Assembly: GCA_022482625.1 (NCBI GenBank)
Contig: JAKVOU010000001.1
Location: forward strand, 1,536,784 to 1,600,783
DNA length: 64,000 nt
Reading direction: 5' to 3'
Source of the DNA: Spirochaetia bacterium
GTDB lineage: Bacteria; Spirochaetota; Spirochaetia; Sphaerochaetales; Sphaerochaetaceae
The position numbers were made by a program, and so were the translations under genes. The notes beneath the pieces are model-generated. The model had not been told where the DNA came from and searched no databases. It was given only the letters and a program-made list of their open reading frames with translations. Shown piece by piece: positions 54,293 to 63,120 of this stretch. Position 1 is the first letter of the stretch. Every line of letters starts with the position of its first letter.

Positions 54293-55318
54293 GTGAAGAA
54301 ATTATTGTCTATGATTCTTGCCATTTCATTGGCAGCAACTTCATTTGTAGTTGCAAATGGTACAAGTGAAAGCAACACTGCAGGAAGCACTTCTAGCAGT
54401 AAAAAGGATTATAAGATTGCTGTAGTACCTAAACTGACAAGCATCAGTTGGTTCCAGAGAATGGAAGTAGGTGTAAAGGAGTATGCAAAAGATACTGGCG
54501 TCGATGCATTTTATACAGGTCCCTCAGAGGGTGACGGTGCATTGCAAGCCCAAGTAATAGAAGATTTGATAAGCCAGGGCGTTGATGCTATCTGCGTTGT
54601 CCCTTTCTCGACCGAATCGCTTGAACCTGTCCTAAAGAAAGCAAGGGATGCAGGTATTGTCGTTATCACACAGGAAGCTTCAGGAATGAAAAACATTGAT
54701 TACGATGTAGAAGCCTTCGACAATGCTGCTTACGGAAGACATTTCATGGAAAAATTGGGTAAACTGACAGGAGGACAAGGTGATTATATCCTAGAAGTAG
54801 GTTCTTTGACTTCTGAATCACATAACCAATGGGTCGATGCAGCAAAAGCACTGCAATTGAAAGAATTCCCCGGCATGCATCAATATGGAGATAAAATTGA
54901 AACAGCTGACAATCTCAACAATTCATACAACAAGGTAAAGGAAGTTTTAACAGCTAATCCGAACTTGAAAGGCATTGAAGGGTCAGCTATGTCAGATATT
55001 GCAGGAGCTGCATTGGCAGTGGAAGAACTTGGTTTGTCTGGAAAAGTGTCTATTGTTGGAACTTCTCTTGTTTCAGTTTCTGGGAAATACATCAAAGATG
55101 GCACAATTGCAATGGCTTCTTTCTGGGATCCGGCAGTTGCTGGGAAAGCAATGATACAGCTGGCTCTGAAAGTATTGAACAAAGAACCAATCGAAAATGG
55201 TTGCAATTTGGATGTCGCTGGTTATGACAATCTCGAGCTAAATGGAAAAGTCCTTAGCGGTCAGGCATGGATTGATGTCACAAAAGATAATGTAGATGAT
55301 CCATCAATCAACTTTTAA
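54293..55318 (+). CDS. ABC transporter sugar-binding protein (CUT2/RbsB type)
   Basis: A 341-residue periplasmic binding protein of peripla_BP_4 type. It starts with GTG (54293) after GGAGG. The signal peptide ends TSFVVA, and the mature chain begins NGTSES without a lipobox cysteine. Features include YKIAVVPKLTSISWFQRMEVG, GVDAICVVPFSTESLEPVLKKA and IVGTSLVSVSGKYIKDG. It resembles binding proteins for small sugars or polyols. Two stem-loops follow it. It defines the first step of the locus, import of an unknown small sugar. Confidence 0.9.
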   Translation: MKKLLSMILAISLAATSFVVANGTSESNTAGSTSSSKKDYKIAVVPKLTSISWFQRMEVGVKEYAKDTGVDAFYTGPSEGDGALQAQVIEDLISQGVDAICVVPFSTESLEPVLKKARDAGIVVITQEASGMKNIDYDVEAFDNAAYGRHFMEKLGKLTGGQGDYILEVGSLTSESHNQWVDAAKALQLKEFPGMHQYGDKIETADNLNNSYNKVKEVLTANPNLKGIEGSAMSDIAGAALAVEELGLSGKVSIVGTSLVSVSGKYIKDGTIAMASFWDPAVAGKAMIQLALKVLNKEPIENGCNLDVAGYDNLELNGKVLSGQAWIDVTKDNVDDPSINF

Positions 55319-55319
55319 T

Positions 55320-55372
55320 CAATTTTAAACAACTAAAATTGTATTCAAGAGAAGTACAGACTACTTCTCTTG
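55320..55372 (+). promoter_or_regulatory. Two consecutive perfect stem-loops after the binding-protein gene
   Basis: CAATTTTA pairs with TAAAATTG (55320-55341). CAAGAGAAGTA pairs with TACTTCTCTTG (55346-55372) in an 11-bp perfect stem. No long T-run follows. They probably protect or attenuate the transcript between binding protein and ATPase genes. Confidence 0.7.
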
Positions 55373-55385
55373 GATACAGAGCTAC

Positions 55386-56909
55386 ATGGAGAAACAGCTG
55401 ATGCCACAGGAATTCATCCGTTTGGAAAACATAACTAAGACTTTCACAGGTGTACACGCTCTCAAAGGCGTAGATTTTTCCATTAACTATGGAGAAATCC
55501 ATTGTTTGGCAGGAGAAAACGGATGTGGTAAGTCTACCTTGATCAAAGTAATTTCCGGGGCTCATCATCCCTCAGGAGGTAAAATTTTCTTCGAGGGTAA
55601 GGAAATATCCAATCTTTCACCGATTGACTCGATTCATCTGGGTGTTCAAGTCATCTATCAGGATTTTGCAGTCTTTCCTAATCTAAGTGTTGCTGAAAAT
55701 ATTGCCATGAACAAAAATCTCATGGAAAATAAAAAGAAAATGGATTGGGACAAAGCCCGGGAACTTGCACTCGAAGGCATGGCAATGATAGGAGCTAAAA
55801 TTGATCCGGATGTCTGTGTTGAACGGCTTAGTGTATCAAACAAACAAATGGTTGCAATATGCAGGGCATTGGTCAATGATGCAAAATTGCTCATCCTGGA
55901 TGAACCGACCACAGCATTGACTGCCTGCGAAGTCGGAATGTTAAACGAGACACTTAGAAAACTCAAACAAAAAGGAATGGCAATAGTCATAGTCAACCAT
56001 AAGATTGACGAAATCTTTGATATTGCCGATAGGCTGACCATACTCAGGAATGGTGAAAATGTAGCAACAGGACTTATTAACGAATTTGATCGTAAACGTT
56101 TCATTTACTGTATGACAGGGAGAGAAATCAAAGATACTATCTATACTCCTGAACCAAGTGAGGAAATTGTATGTGAAGTTAATGACCTGAGTTTGAAAGA
56201 CCACTTCCAAAAACTCAGTTTTACTCTTGCAAAAGGTGATGTACTAGGAATTACCGGTTTGTTAGGATCAGGGCGGAGTGAAATAGGAGAATCATTGTTC
56301 GGCATTACACCTGCAACTACAGGTTCTGTTACAATCAGAGGTCGAAAGCAATATATACACTCAATAACCGATGCAGTCAAGCACAGAATCGGTTACGTCC
56401 CTGAAGATAGACTTACACAAGGTCTGTTTCTATCCAAATCCATCAGAGACAATACAATTGTCGCCTCTTTAAAGGAATACATGGAAAAAGGCAAACTTAA
56501 TCTAGAAAAAATGGATAAGGTTACCGCGGCATGGATTAAAAGAATCGGGTGTGTTGCTGCTTCTACAACAGTACCCATCAAAACACTATCAGGGGGCAAT
56601 GCTCAGAAAATGGTAATTGCTAAATGGCTGAACACCCATCCTCAATTGCTTATTTTGAATGGTCCCACTGTAGGTGTCGATATTGGTTCAAAATCCGATA
56701 TACATGCAATACTCCACAAACTGGCAAAGGATGGGATGGGCATTATCATTATTTCAGATGACCTGAGTGAACTCTACTATAATTGCAACAAGTTGATAAT
56801 CATGAGCAATGGCAAAAGTTCTGGCGTTCTCAACATGTGCGATTTCGATGAAAATGATATTACAACTCTGATTCGCCAAGCAGCATCAACGGAGAACACA
56901 GATGACTAG
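55386..56909 (+). CDS. Sugar ABC transporter ATPase (RbsA type, two nucleotide-binding domains)
   Basis: A 507-residue cytoplasmic ATPase with duplicated domains. Domain 1 has Walker A LAGENGCGKSTLIK, signature RLSVSNKQMVAICRAL and Walker B LLILDEPTTAL. Domain 2 has the degenerate P-loop GLLGSGRSEIGES and signature LSGGNAQKMVIAKWL. Its Walker B reads LLILNGPTVGVD, where both the Asp and the catalytic Glu of DEPT are replaced, so domain 2 probably cannot hydrolyse ATP. Start is 55386, or 55401, which has a better ribosome-binding site. It overlaps the first permease by eight bases. Confidence 0.92.
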   Translation: MEKQLMPQEFIRLENITKTFTGVHALKGVDFSINYGEIHCLAGENGCGKSTLIKVISGAHHPSGGKIFFEGKEISNLSPIDSIHLGVQVIYQDFAVFPNLSVAENIAMNKNLMENKKKMDWDKARELALEGMAMIGAKIDPDVCVERLSVSNKQMVAICRALVNDAKLLILDEPTTALTACEVGMLNETLRKLKQKGMAIVIVNHKIDEIFDIADRLTILRNGENVATGLINEFDRKRFIYCMTGREIKDTIYTPEPSEEIVCEVNDLSLKDHFQKLSFTLAKGDVLGITGLLGSGRSEIGESLFGITPATTGSVTIRGRKQYIHSITDAVKHRIGYVPEDRLTQGLFLSKSIRDNTIVASLKEYMEKGKLNLEKMDKVTAAWIKRIGCVAASTTVPIKTLSGGNAQKMVIAKWLNTHPQLLILNGPTVGVDIGSKSDIHAILHKLAKDGMGIIIISDDLSELYYNCNKLIIMSNGKSSGVLNMCDFDENDITTLIRQAASTENTDD

Positions 56910-57900
56910 TATACACAACAACAAACTGACAACAAATGAAGCTATCGTTACTTATACGATACTTATTCTCTGTACCTTGATTGGTATCGTAAATCCGGCA
57001 TTTCTCAGTTTTTCGACAATAATTACCCTCTCACGTGCAATGTTGATAACATTGATCTTTGCTGGCATTGAAATGCTGGTAATCATAAGTGGTGGCATTG
57101 ATGTTTCATTTCCTGCTATTGCCTGTTTTGCTTCTTATGCATCAATTAAACTGATACTCAAATATAATATTGATAGCATCCTTTTCTTCTATCTCTTTGC
57201 TTCTGTTTTGGGATTCGGCTTTGGATGTCTCAATGCCTTTCTTATTGCAAGGAGACATATGCCACCCCTGATTGCAACCCTTGGTGTCAGCAATATCGCA
57301 AACGGAGCAACATTGGCATTCCTAGGTACCAAAGAACTTTCTAACATCCCCACACATATAGACAGCCTTTCAAAGGCCTATCTTTTTTCCTTTACAAATA
57401 AAAGCCATATTACCTATGAAATGACTTCCCTGATATTAATTCCAATTATTTTCTTGGTAGTTTTGGCTTTTTTCCTCAAATTCACAACATTGGGCCGAGG
57501 AATCTATGCCATAGGAGGTGACAAAAACGCCGCAAGAATAGCGGGCTACAATGTAAAGAAGATACAATCCCTTGTCTATATCGCAGCGGGAGTGCTGGCA
57601 GCCGTCGGAGGTGTTACCTATACGATCCTCATGCGCCAGGCAAGTCCCCAGAACCTAATGGGATCAGAAATGATGGTCATCGCTGCTGTAGTTGTCGGTG
57701 GCACAAGGATTACAGGAGGCCATGGTACGGTTATCGGAAGTGTCTTGGGAGTCCTGTTGATTGCCATAGTCCAGAACAACCTGGTAATGGTCGGTGTACC
57801 GACACATTTCCAAACTTTTGTCGTCGGCCTGATAATTGTCTTGGGTACAAGCGTTACTTCAATTCGAGCAAAACATATTGCCAACAGTGCAAAGCTTTAG
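56902..57900 (+). CDS. Sugar ABC transporter permease (RbsC type), first
   Basis: A 332-residue inner-membrane permease with 8-10 hydrophobic helices. Family segments are VIISGGIDVSFPAIACFASY, FTTLGRGIYAIGGDKNAARIAG and GGTRITGGHGTVIGSVLGVLL. It overlaps the ATPase gene and is followed after 18 bases by a second, different permease, so the transporter probably uses a heterodimeric channel. Confidence 0.92.
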   Translation: MTSIHNNKLTTNEAIVTYTILILCTLIGIVNPAFLSFSTIITLSRAMLITLIFAGIEMLVIISGGIDVSFPAIACFASYASIKLILKYNIDSILFFYLFASVLGFGFGCLNAFLIARRHMPPLIATLGVSNIANGATLAFLGTKELSNIPTHIDSLSKAYLFSFTNKSHITYEMTSLILIPIIFLVVLAFFLKFTTLGRGIYAIGGDKNAARIAGYNVKKIQSLVYIAAGVLAAVGGVTYTILMRQASPQNLMGSEMMVIAAVVVGGTRITGGHGTVIGSVLGVLLIAIVQNNLVMVGVPTHFQTFVVGLIIVLGTSVTSIRAKHIANSAKL

Positions 57901-57918
57901 GAAAAGGAAGACAGTATC

Positions 57919-58878
57919 ATGAAATATGACAAGATAAACAAAAACAATGCGATGCTGCTGCTTCTGGGCATACTCATCTTTGTAATCATGGGCATACTCC
58001 AACCACGATCTTTTCTAAGATCAGCAAATATCAGAGGTATGTTCATTCAGTTGCCGGAATATGGCATCCTTTGTTATGGGATGATGTTGGCCATGATTTC
58101 AGGAGGGATTGATCTCTCTTTGGTCGGTATAGCTAATTTTGCCAGTATAGTCGGCGCAACCGTCATGATTGCCAATGGCAATACAAGTTTTTCCATCATG
58201 TTGGGTATTCTTGCCGCATTGGTCGTTGGCATCGGTTGTGGCTTGTTCAATGGATTTTTAATTGGTTACCTAAAGATTCCGGCAATGTTGGTAACACTTT
58301 GCGGTCTACAATTGTATCAAGGTCTTGGCCTTGCAATCACGAAGGGACCTGCATTAACAGGTCTTCCAAGCAACTTTGCCAAAATTGCAAATAATAATTT
58401 TTTGGGAATTCCTATCCCATTCTACGTATTCATCGTTTCAACGTTGGTTATTGCCTATTTGATGAAATCGACTGTATATGGACAACAAGTCAAATTCCTC
58501 GGAGCAAATGAAACAGCTTCACGATATTCAGGAATCAACAATTTGAAAGTTACGTTGCTAACATATATGTTCAGCGGTATCTTAGGTGCCGTAAGTGGTA
58601 TTTTGATTTCCTCCCATTACAATTCAGCAAAAAGCGATTATGGAAAGTCCTATACCTTACTTACCCTTCTTATTGTAGTGTTAGGTGGAACAAATCCTGA
58701 TGGCGGTGAGGGAAATATCCTAGGAGTAGCTTTGGCAGTTTTTGTCCTTCAACTAATTTCAAGTGCCTTCAATATCCTGCGAATCAATTCTTTCGTAAAA
58801 ACATTCGTCTTCGGTATAATCTTAATCGGCACTTTATTAGTTTCTGAATATCTTGATGAGAAAAAACAGAAGGAATAA
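57919..58878 (+). CDS. Sugar ABC transporter permease (RbsC type), second
   Basis: A 319-residue inner-membrane permease with the same fold as the first: AMISGGIDLSLVGIANFASI, TVYGQQVKFLGANETASRYSG and VVLGGTNPDGGEGNILGVALA. It differs clearly from the first permease, as in other two-permease CUT2 systems such as autoinducer or rhamnose type. A strong AAGGAG follows it for the cupin gene. Confidence 0.92.
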   Translation: MKYDKINKNNAMLLLLGILIFVIMGILQPRSFLRSANIRGMFIQLPEYGILCYGMMLAMISGGIDLSLVGIANFASIVGATVMIANGNTSFSIMLGILAALVVGIGCGLFNGFLIGYLKIPAMLVTLCGLQLYQGLGLAITKGPALTGLPSNFAKIANNNFLGIPIPFYVFIVSTLVIAYLMKSTVYGQQVKFLGANETASRYSGINNLKVTLLTYMFSGILGAVSGILISSHYNSAKSDYGKSYTLLTLLIVVLGGTNPDGGEGNILGVALAVFVLQLISSAFNILRINSFVKTFVFGIILIGTLLVSEYLDEKKQKE

Positions 58879-58887
58879 GGAGTAAAC

Positions 58888-59367
58888 ATGAAAAAGATAA
58901 AGGCAAAGAAACTTTCAGTGGAAGGATTCAGCAATTTCGGCAGCTATTACAATCTGATTGATGTACAAGGAAATAATTTAGGCGATTTTTTTCCTGACCA
59001 CATACTGAATCCGACTGAAGGAACTGTAACTGGTTTTTCTGCATTGAAAGTATATAAAAAAGAAAAAATGATTATTGAGGCAGTAGAATTCCATAACCAT
59101 ACAGGAGAAATCATATTGCCTCTTGACTCGGATATTGTCATTCATGTAGCACCGCCAAATATAAAACCAATACTTAATCAGACAGAGGCTTTTATTGTGC
59201 CAAAGGGTACTATAGTCAGACTCAATGTAGGTGTTTTCCATCTGGCACCTTTTTCGATTGAAAAAGAAACCGGACATGTAATGATTGCTTTGCCTGAAAG
59301 AACTTATATAAATGATTGTACTGTCATCACATATGACGAAAATTCAAAGATTGAAATCACATTGTAG
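58888..59367 (+). CDS. AllA-like cupin (ureidoglycolate-lyase fold) of unknown substrate
   Basis: A 159-residue cytoplasmic protein. The N-terminal KKLSVEGFSNFGSYYNLID, the central VEFHNHTGEIILPLDSDIVIHVAPP and VPKGTIVRLNVGVFHLAPFSIE resemble the beta-barrel of ureidoglycolate lyase (AllA) and related cupins. The His residues of HNHTGE and VFHLAPF could bind metal or substrate. It sits between transporter and kinase genes with AAGGAG upstream and no purine-breakdown genes nearby. It therefore probably acts on the imported sugar as isomerase, epimerase or lyase. That role is inferred from position only. Confidence 0.75.
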   Translation: MKKIKAKKLSVEGFSNFGSYYNLIDVQGNNLGDFFPDHILNPTEGTVTGFSALKVYKKEKMIIEAVEFHNHTGEIILPLDSDIVIHVAPPNIKPILNQTEAFIVPKGTIVRLNVGVFHLAPFSIEKETGHVMIALPERTYINDCTVITYDENSKIEITL

Positions 59368-59375
59368 GAGTAAGC

Positions 59376-60386
59376 ATGAAAAAAATCATCAATAAACCGG
59401 AAAATTATGTCAAAGAGATGCTTGAGGGCCTATACGTTGCTCATCCCGATCTCATTACTTATACAGCAGGGGACCTTCACTGTCTCGTAACTGCCAACAA
59501 AAAGGAAGGAAAAGTCGGTATAGCTACAGGCGGTGGTTCAGGGCATCTTCCCCTGTTCTTGGGCTATGTAGGCAAAGGTATGCTTGATGCATGTTCAGTG
59601 GGTGACGTATTTCAAAGTCCAAGTGCAGAGCAAATGCTTGCCTGTACAAAATATATCAACAGTGGTGCTGGGGTATTGTACATTTATGGAAATTATAACG
59701 GAGATATCTTCAACTTCGATATGGCAGCAGAACAAGCAGATTTTGAAGAAGACATACGAGTTGAATCCGTTGTCGCAGGTGATGATGTTGCTTCTGCAGC
59801 ACCCACGAAGCCAGGAGAAAAAAATACCAGAAGAGGTGTCGCTGGCATAGTCTTTGTCTATAAATGTGCCGGTGCTGCAGCTGATGCAATGCTGGATTTG
59901 GATGAAGTCAAACGTATAGCACTGAAGGCCTGTGCAAATGTACGGACCATGGGAGTTGCTCTTACACCATGTATTGTACCTAGAGTCGGCAAACCTGGTT
60001 TCTCCATTGCAGATGATGAAATGGAAATAGGTATGGGCATTCATGGTGAAACAGGTATCCGTCGTGGCAAACTGGAACCAGCAGATCAAATTGCAGAAGA
60101 AATGGTTGTCAAGATTCTGGCCGATATACCATTCTCCCAAGGAGATGAAGTTGCAGTCATGGTCAATGGCCTTGGCGCTACCCCGCTTGACGAACAATAC
60201 ATAATCGTCCGGAAGGTAGATGAATTACTCAAGAAAGCAGGTCTGAAAATACATAGATATTATGTAGGAGAATATGCCACGTCTTTGGAAATGGCCGGGA
60301 TTTCCATCAGTCTATTAAAACTGGATGAAGAATTGAAAAAATATCTTGATGCGCCAGCCCAGACACCTTTCTTTGTACAGCTTTAG
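59376..60386 (+). CDS. dhaK: DhaK-type dihydroxyacetone/ketose kinase, substrate-binding subunit
   Basis: A 336-residue DhaK. The substrate forms a covalent hemiaminal with a conserved His, seen here as His223 in MGIHGETGIRRG. GGGSGHLPLFLGYVGKGM carries the second His. Other family motifs are YGNYNGDIFNFDMAAEQA, SVVAGDDVASA and RRGVAGIVFVYKCAGAAAD. The usual GSGHEP is GSGHLP here, a Glu-to-Leu change near the substrate. With the adjacent DhaL it should phosphorylate dihydroxyacetone or a related ketose such as erythrulose. No DhaM gene is present, so ATP is the likely donor through DhaL. Confidence 0.9.
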   Translation: MKKIINKPENYVKEMLEGLYVAHPDLITYTAGDLHCLVTANKKEGKVGIATGGGSGHLPLFLGYVGKGMLDACSVGDVFQSPSAEQMLACTKYINSGAGVLYIYGNYNGDIFNFDMAAEQADFEEDIRVESVVAGDDVASAAPTKPGEKNTRRGVAGIVFVYKCAGAAADAMLDLDEVKRIALKACANVRTMGVALTPCIVPRVGKPGFSIADDEMEIGMGIHGETGIRRGKLEPADQIAEEMVVKILADIPFSQGDEVAVMVNGLGATPLDEQYIIVRKVDELLKKAGLKIHRYYVGEYATSLEMAGISISLLKLDEELKKYLDAPAQTPFFVQL

Positions 60387-60396
60387 GAGAACAGAT

Positions 60397-61014
60397 ATGG
60401 ATGCAACACTGATAAAGAACTTCCTGAATACGACAGCAAAAGTAATGATGGAGGAAAAAGACCATCTGATTGAAGCTGACAGTATTGTCGGAGACGGGGA
60501 CCTAGGCCTGACAATGAGTGATGGATTCACAGCAGCTTCAGATGCCATTAAAGAAAATCCCATTCAAGATTGTGGCAAACTCCTTTATACCGCAGGCAAA
60601 GCCATGAGTACAGCAGTTCCATCAACAATGGGTACGTTGATGGCTTCCGGCCTCATGTCAGCGGGCAAAACGCTCAAAGGTAAAACTGAGCTGACCAGAG
60701 AAGATATCCTGTCACTTTTCGATGCATTTTTATCTGGGGTAATCCACCTTGGCAAGGCAAAACAGGGTGAGAAAACCTTCATAGATGGGTTTGCGCCAGG
60801 TTGTGATGCATTGCATGCAACAGCCGATGTACAACTGAAAGAAAGCGCAAAAGCAGCTGCAGATGCATCAATGAAAGGATATCTGGGAACAAAAGGAATG
60901 CTGGCAATTCATGGGCGTGCAGCAACCAGAGGAGAAGCTTCCAGAGCATTGTTGGATCCTGGTGCCTATGTAGGAGCTCTGCTGTTCAAGGGTTTTTATC
61001 TATCGCTAGAATGA
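60397..61014 (+). CDS. dhaL: DhaL-type nucleotide-binding subunit of the ketose kinase
   Basis: A 205-residue DhaL that binds ADP/ATP with magnesium. The metal-binding aspartates lie in EADSIVGDGDLGLTMSDGF (Asp28, Asp33, Asp35). The usual GDGDHG is GDGDLG here. Other family segments are VPSTMGTLMASGLMSAGK and GRAATRGEASRALLDPGA. Start at 60397 with TAGGAGA upstream; the longer frame is unlikely. It is the last gene of the operon, followed by a terminator at 61065-61107. Confidence 0.9.
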   Translation: MDATLIKNFLNTTAKVMMEEKDHLIEADSIVGDGDLGLTMSDGFTAASDAIKENPIQDCGKLLYTAGKAMSTAVPSTMGTLMASGLMSAGKTLKGKTELTREDILSLFDAFLSGVIHLGKAKQGEKTFIDGFAPGCDALHATADVQLKESAKAAADASMKGYLGTKGMLAIHGRAATRGEASRALLDPGAYVGALLFKGFYLSLE

Positions 61015-61064
61015 AGCAACAAGAAAGAAACAGAATCCCCTACATATAACATTGCATAAATCTT

Positions 61065-61107
61065 ATCTATTGCATAACGGTAATACCTTGTCATGCAATA
61101 GATTTTT
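61065..61107 (+). terminator. Terminator after the DhaK/DhaL operon
   Basis: ATCTATTGCAT (61065-61075) pairs perfectly with ATGCAATAGAT (61093-61103), and the stem is followed by T's. The loop is 17 bases. Confidence 0.8.
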
Positions 61108-61170
61108 AATCCAAGGGATATCAAGCCAGTGGATATTCTCCCCCCAAGAAAATTAGTTCTCCAGCTTACA

Positions 61171-63057
61171 TCAAAGGTATTGATGGGAAGTCATGATAAG
61201 ACCAAGACCCGGCGTAACTTCCCAATCTGTAAACAGATCCTTGTACGTCCCTACCAAGCAATCTGTGTAGACCCTTTCATCAGCATCACTGAAACTGGCA
61301 AAACACAGCAGTTCATGCCCTTGGAAAGTCCTTCTGACAAGCAGGACCTTGTCATTATGACAGTCCAACGTAGATACCTGCGCCTCAGTTAGGAAGCATA
61401 AATTGCTACATCTCATTCGCATCAAATCAGACAATCTTTCAAAAGGTTTCTGCTGATAAGTTTCTTTTTTATGTCTTAATTCAGCCTTTTCCCAATCAAA
61501 ATGGCTCCTATGGATATTCCTGCTGTCATCGCACCGCAAAGGATCGTCCCTATATGACCAGTCGTTAAGTTGCCCGATTTCATCTCGGAAACCTTTGTGG
61601 AATACATTGCGCTGTGAAGCATAAGATTGCGTTGAATGCTTTCGCCGGTCAGAGCGGCATCATGCAACCAGACTCCTTTCTCAATGCCACATAAGCTTGG
61701 CAGCCGTACCACAGGTCCTCGCATCCTGTGAAACAGGATCATAGTTTTACAGTGCACCCAATGCATAGCCATAAGGAAATTCTCCTTCAAAAAAATGATA
61801 GACGAACTTCTTATGTTCAAGGGGATCAATACCGAATTCACGCTGTATGTTATCATCCATTGCCCAGCCAATATCATCATGACAGCGTAGGTAATAATTT
61901 ACAAAATCACAGTGAGGTAGCAAACTGTCAATTGCGTTGAGCTGCCGTACCAAGAACCGAACATCCTGACTGGCAAGGGAATCCCAAAAGTTCGCCATGG
62001 TAGCAGCATTATAAAGAAGATGGCACTCAGGGTGTCCGGGAGTACCGAAATAAGCCTGCAACTCATTCGGAGCCATAACGACTTCACCTTTCAGGATCGT
62101 AGCAGGACAGACACTCTCCATCAGCAGACGTATCATCCGTATCAGCATATGCGCTTCAGGTAAATTCCTGCATTTTGCCCAGAGTTTTTCCATATATAAG
62201 GAACGGAATCCAATCGAAAAATCTCACAACCCCAATTTGCAAGATACAGCATACTGCATACAATTTCATTGGAAAAAGAGGGATTCGCATAGTCAAGGTC
62301 CTATTGGAACGGATAAAACGAAGTAAGGACCCACTGATTGATCTCATCACACCAAGTAAAATTACCAGGAGCTGTAGAGGGAAACACCTGAAGAACCATC
62401 GCATCATAGACATCGGGTATGGTCCTGTCCGGGAAAAAGTGTAAAAACCCATTGCCTTGCGGTTTCCTTTTTTTGCAGCCATAGCCCAAGGATGTGTACT
62501 TGCCATATGATTCATGACAAAATCCATGCAAAGGGAAATCCCGTTTTCACGCAATGCGGCTGTAAGATCGGCCAAGTCAGATACAGTTCCAAAACACGGG
62601 TCAATGGATTTGAAATCATCCACCGCATAGCCACCGTCGTTGTCAGGATGCGGCATCCTGAGCATAGGCATAAGATGCAAATAAGTGATACAAAGTTTCT
62701 TCAGATAAGGAATTTTTTCCCTGAGCCCTGCAAGGTCGCCTGCAAACAAATCTGTATACAAGGTAAGACCGGGCATTTTTGGATCAAGATACCATAACGG
62801 AGCAGCAAGCCGTTGCCGGTCAAGGGCCCGACGCTCCCCAGATATGCTTGCCTGGCTATTGACTTCAGCTCCTGGAACTTTGCCTCATCAGGGTATAGTC
62901 CCATATAAAGCGCATCAAGCTCCGGCTCTTTTTTGGCAATTTCTGCACAAACTCCATATTCTGCTCCTATCGAAGGCAACTGTATCCTCACACAATGATA
63001 CAGCCCCCCCCCGACAATGATGATTCCAGGTATCAGGAACTGCGTCAAGAAAAACAA
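61171..63057 (-). pseudogene. Amylosucrase-like GH13 gene, broken by several frameshifts
   Basis: The fragments, read in order on the minus strand, give a nearly full-length amylosucrase-like protein (about 630 residues). They are an N-terminal helical part (ARQAYLG), then PGLTLYTDLFAGDLAGLREK, DGGYAVDDFKSIDPCFGT and CMDFVMNHMASTHPWA. These are followed in other frames by FPSTAPGNFTWCDEIN, EIFRLDSVPYIW, YLRCHDDIGWAMDD, RDEIGQLNDWSYRDDP and CDDSRNIHRSHFDWEKAE. At least four frame changes are needed, between about 62840 and 61540. Amylosucrases make glucan from sucrose or hydrolyse it. The gene is probably non-functional. A run of nine C's lies near its start. Confidence 0.8.
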
Positions 63058-63120
63058 ATCAAAAATCCTGATACTTTTGCTGACAATCAGCCTTCAACAA
63101 AGAGCAAACATCCAAGCAAT

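Noticed and set aside
58888-59367. Allantoin or ureide degradation role for the AllA-like cupin
   Set aside because: No other purine-degradation gene is present and all neighbours are sugar transport and kinase genes.
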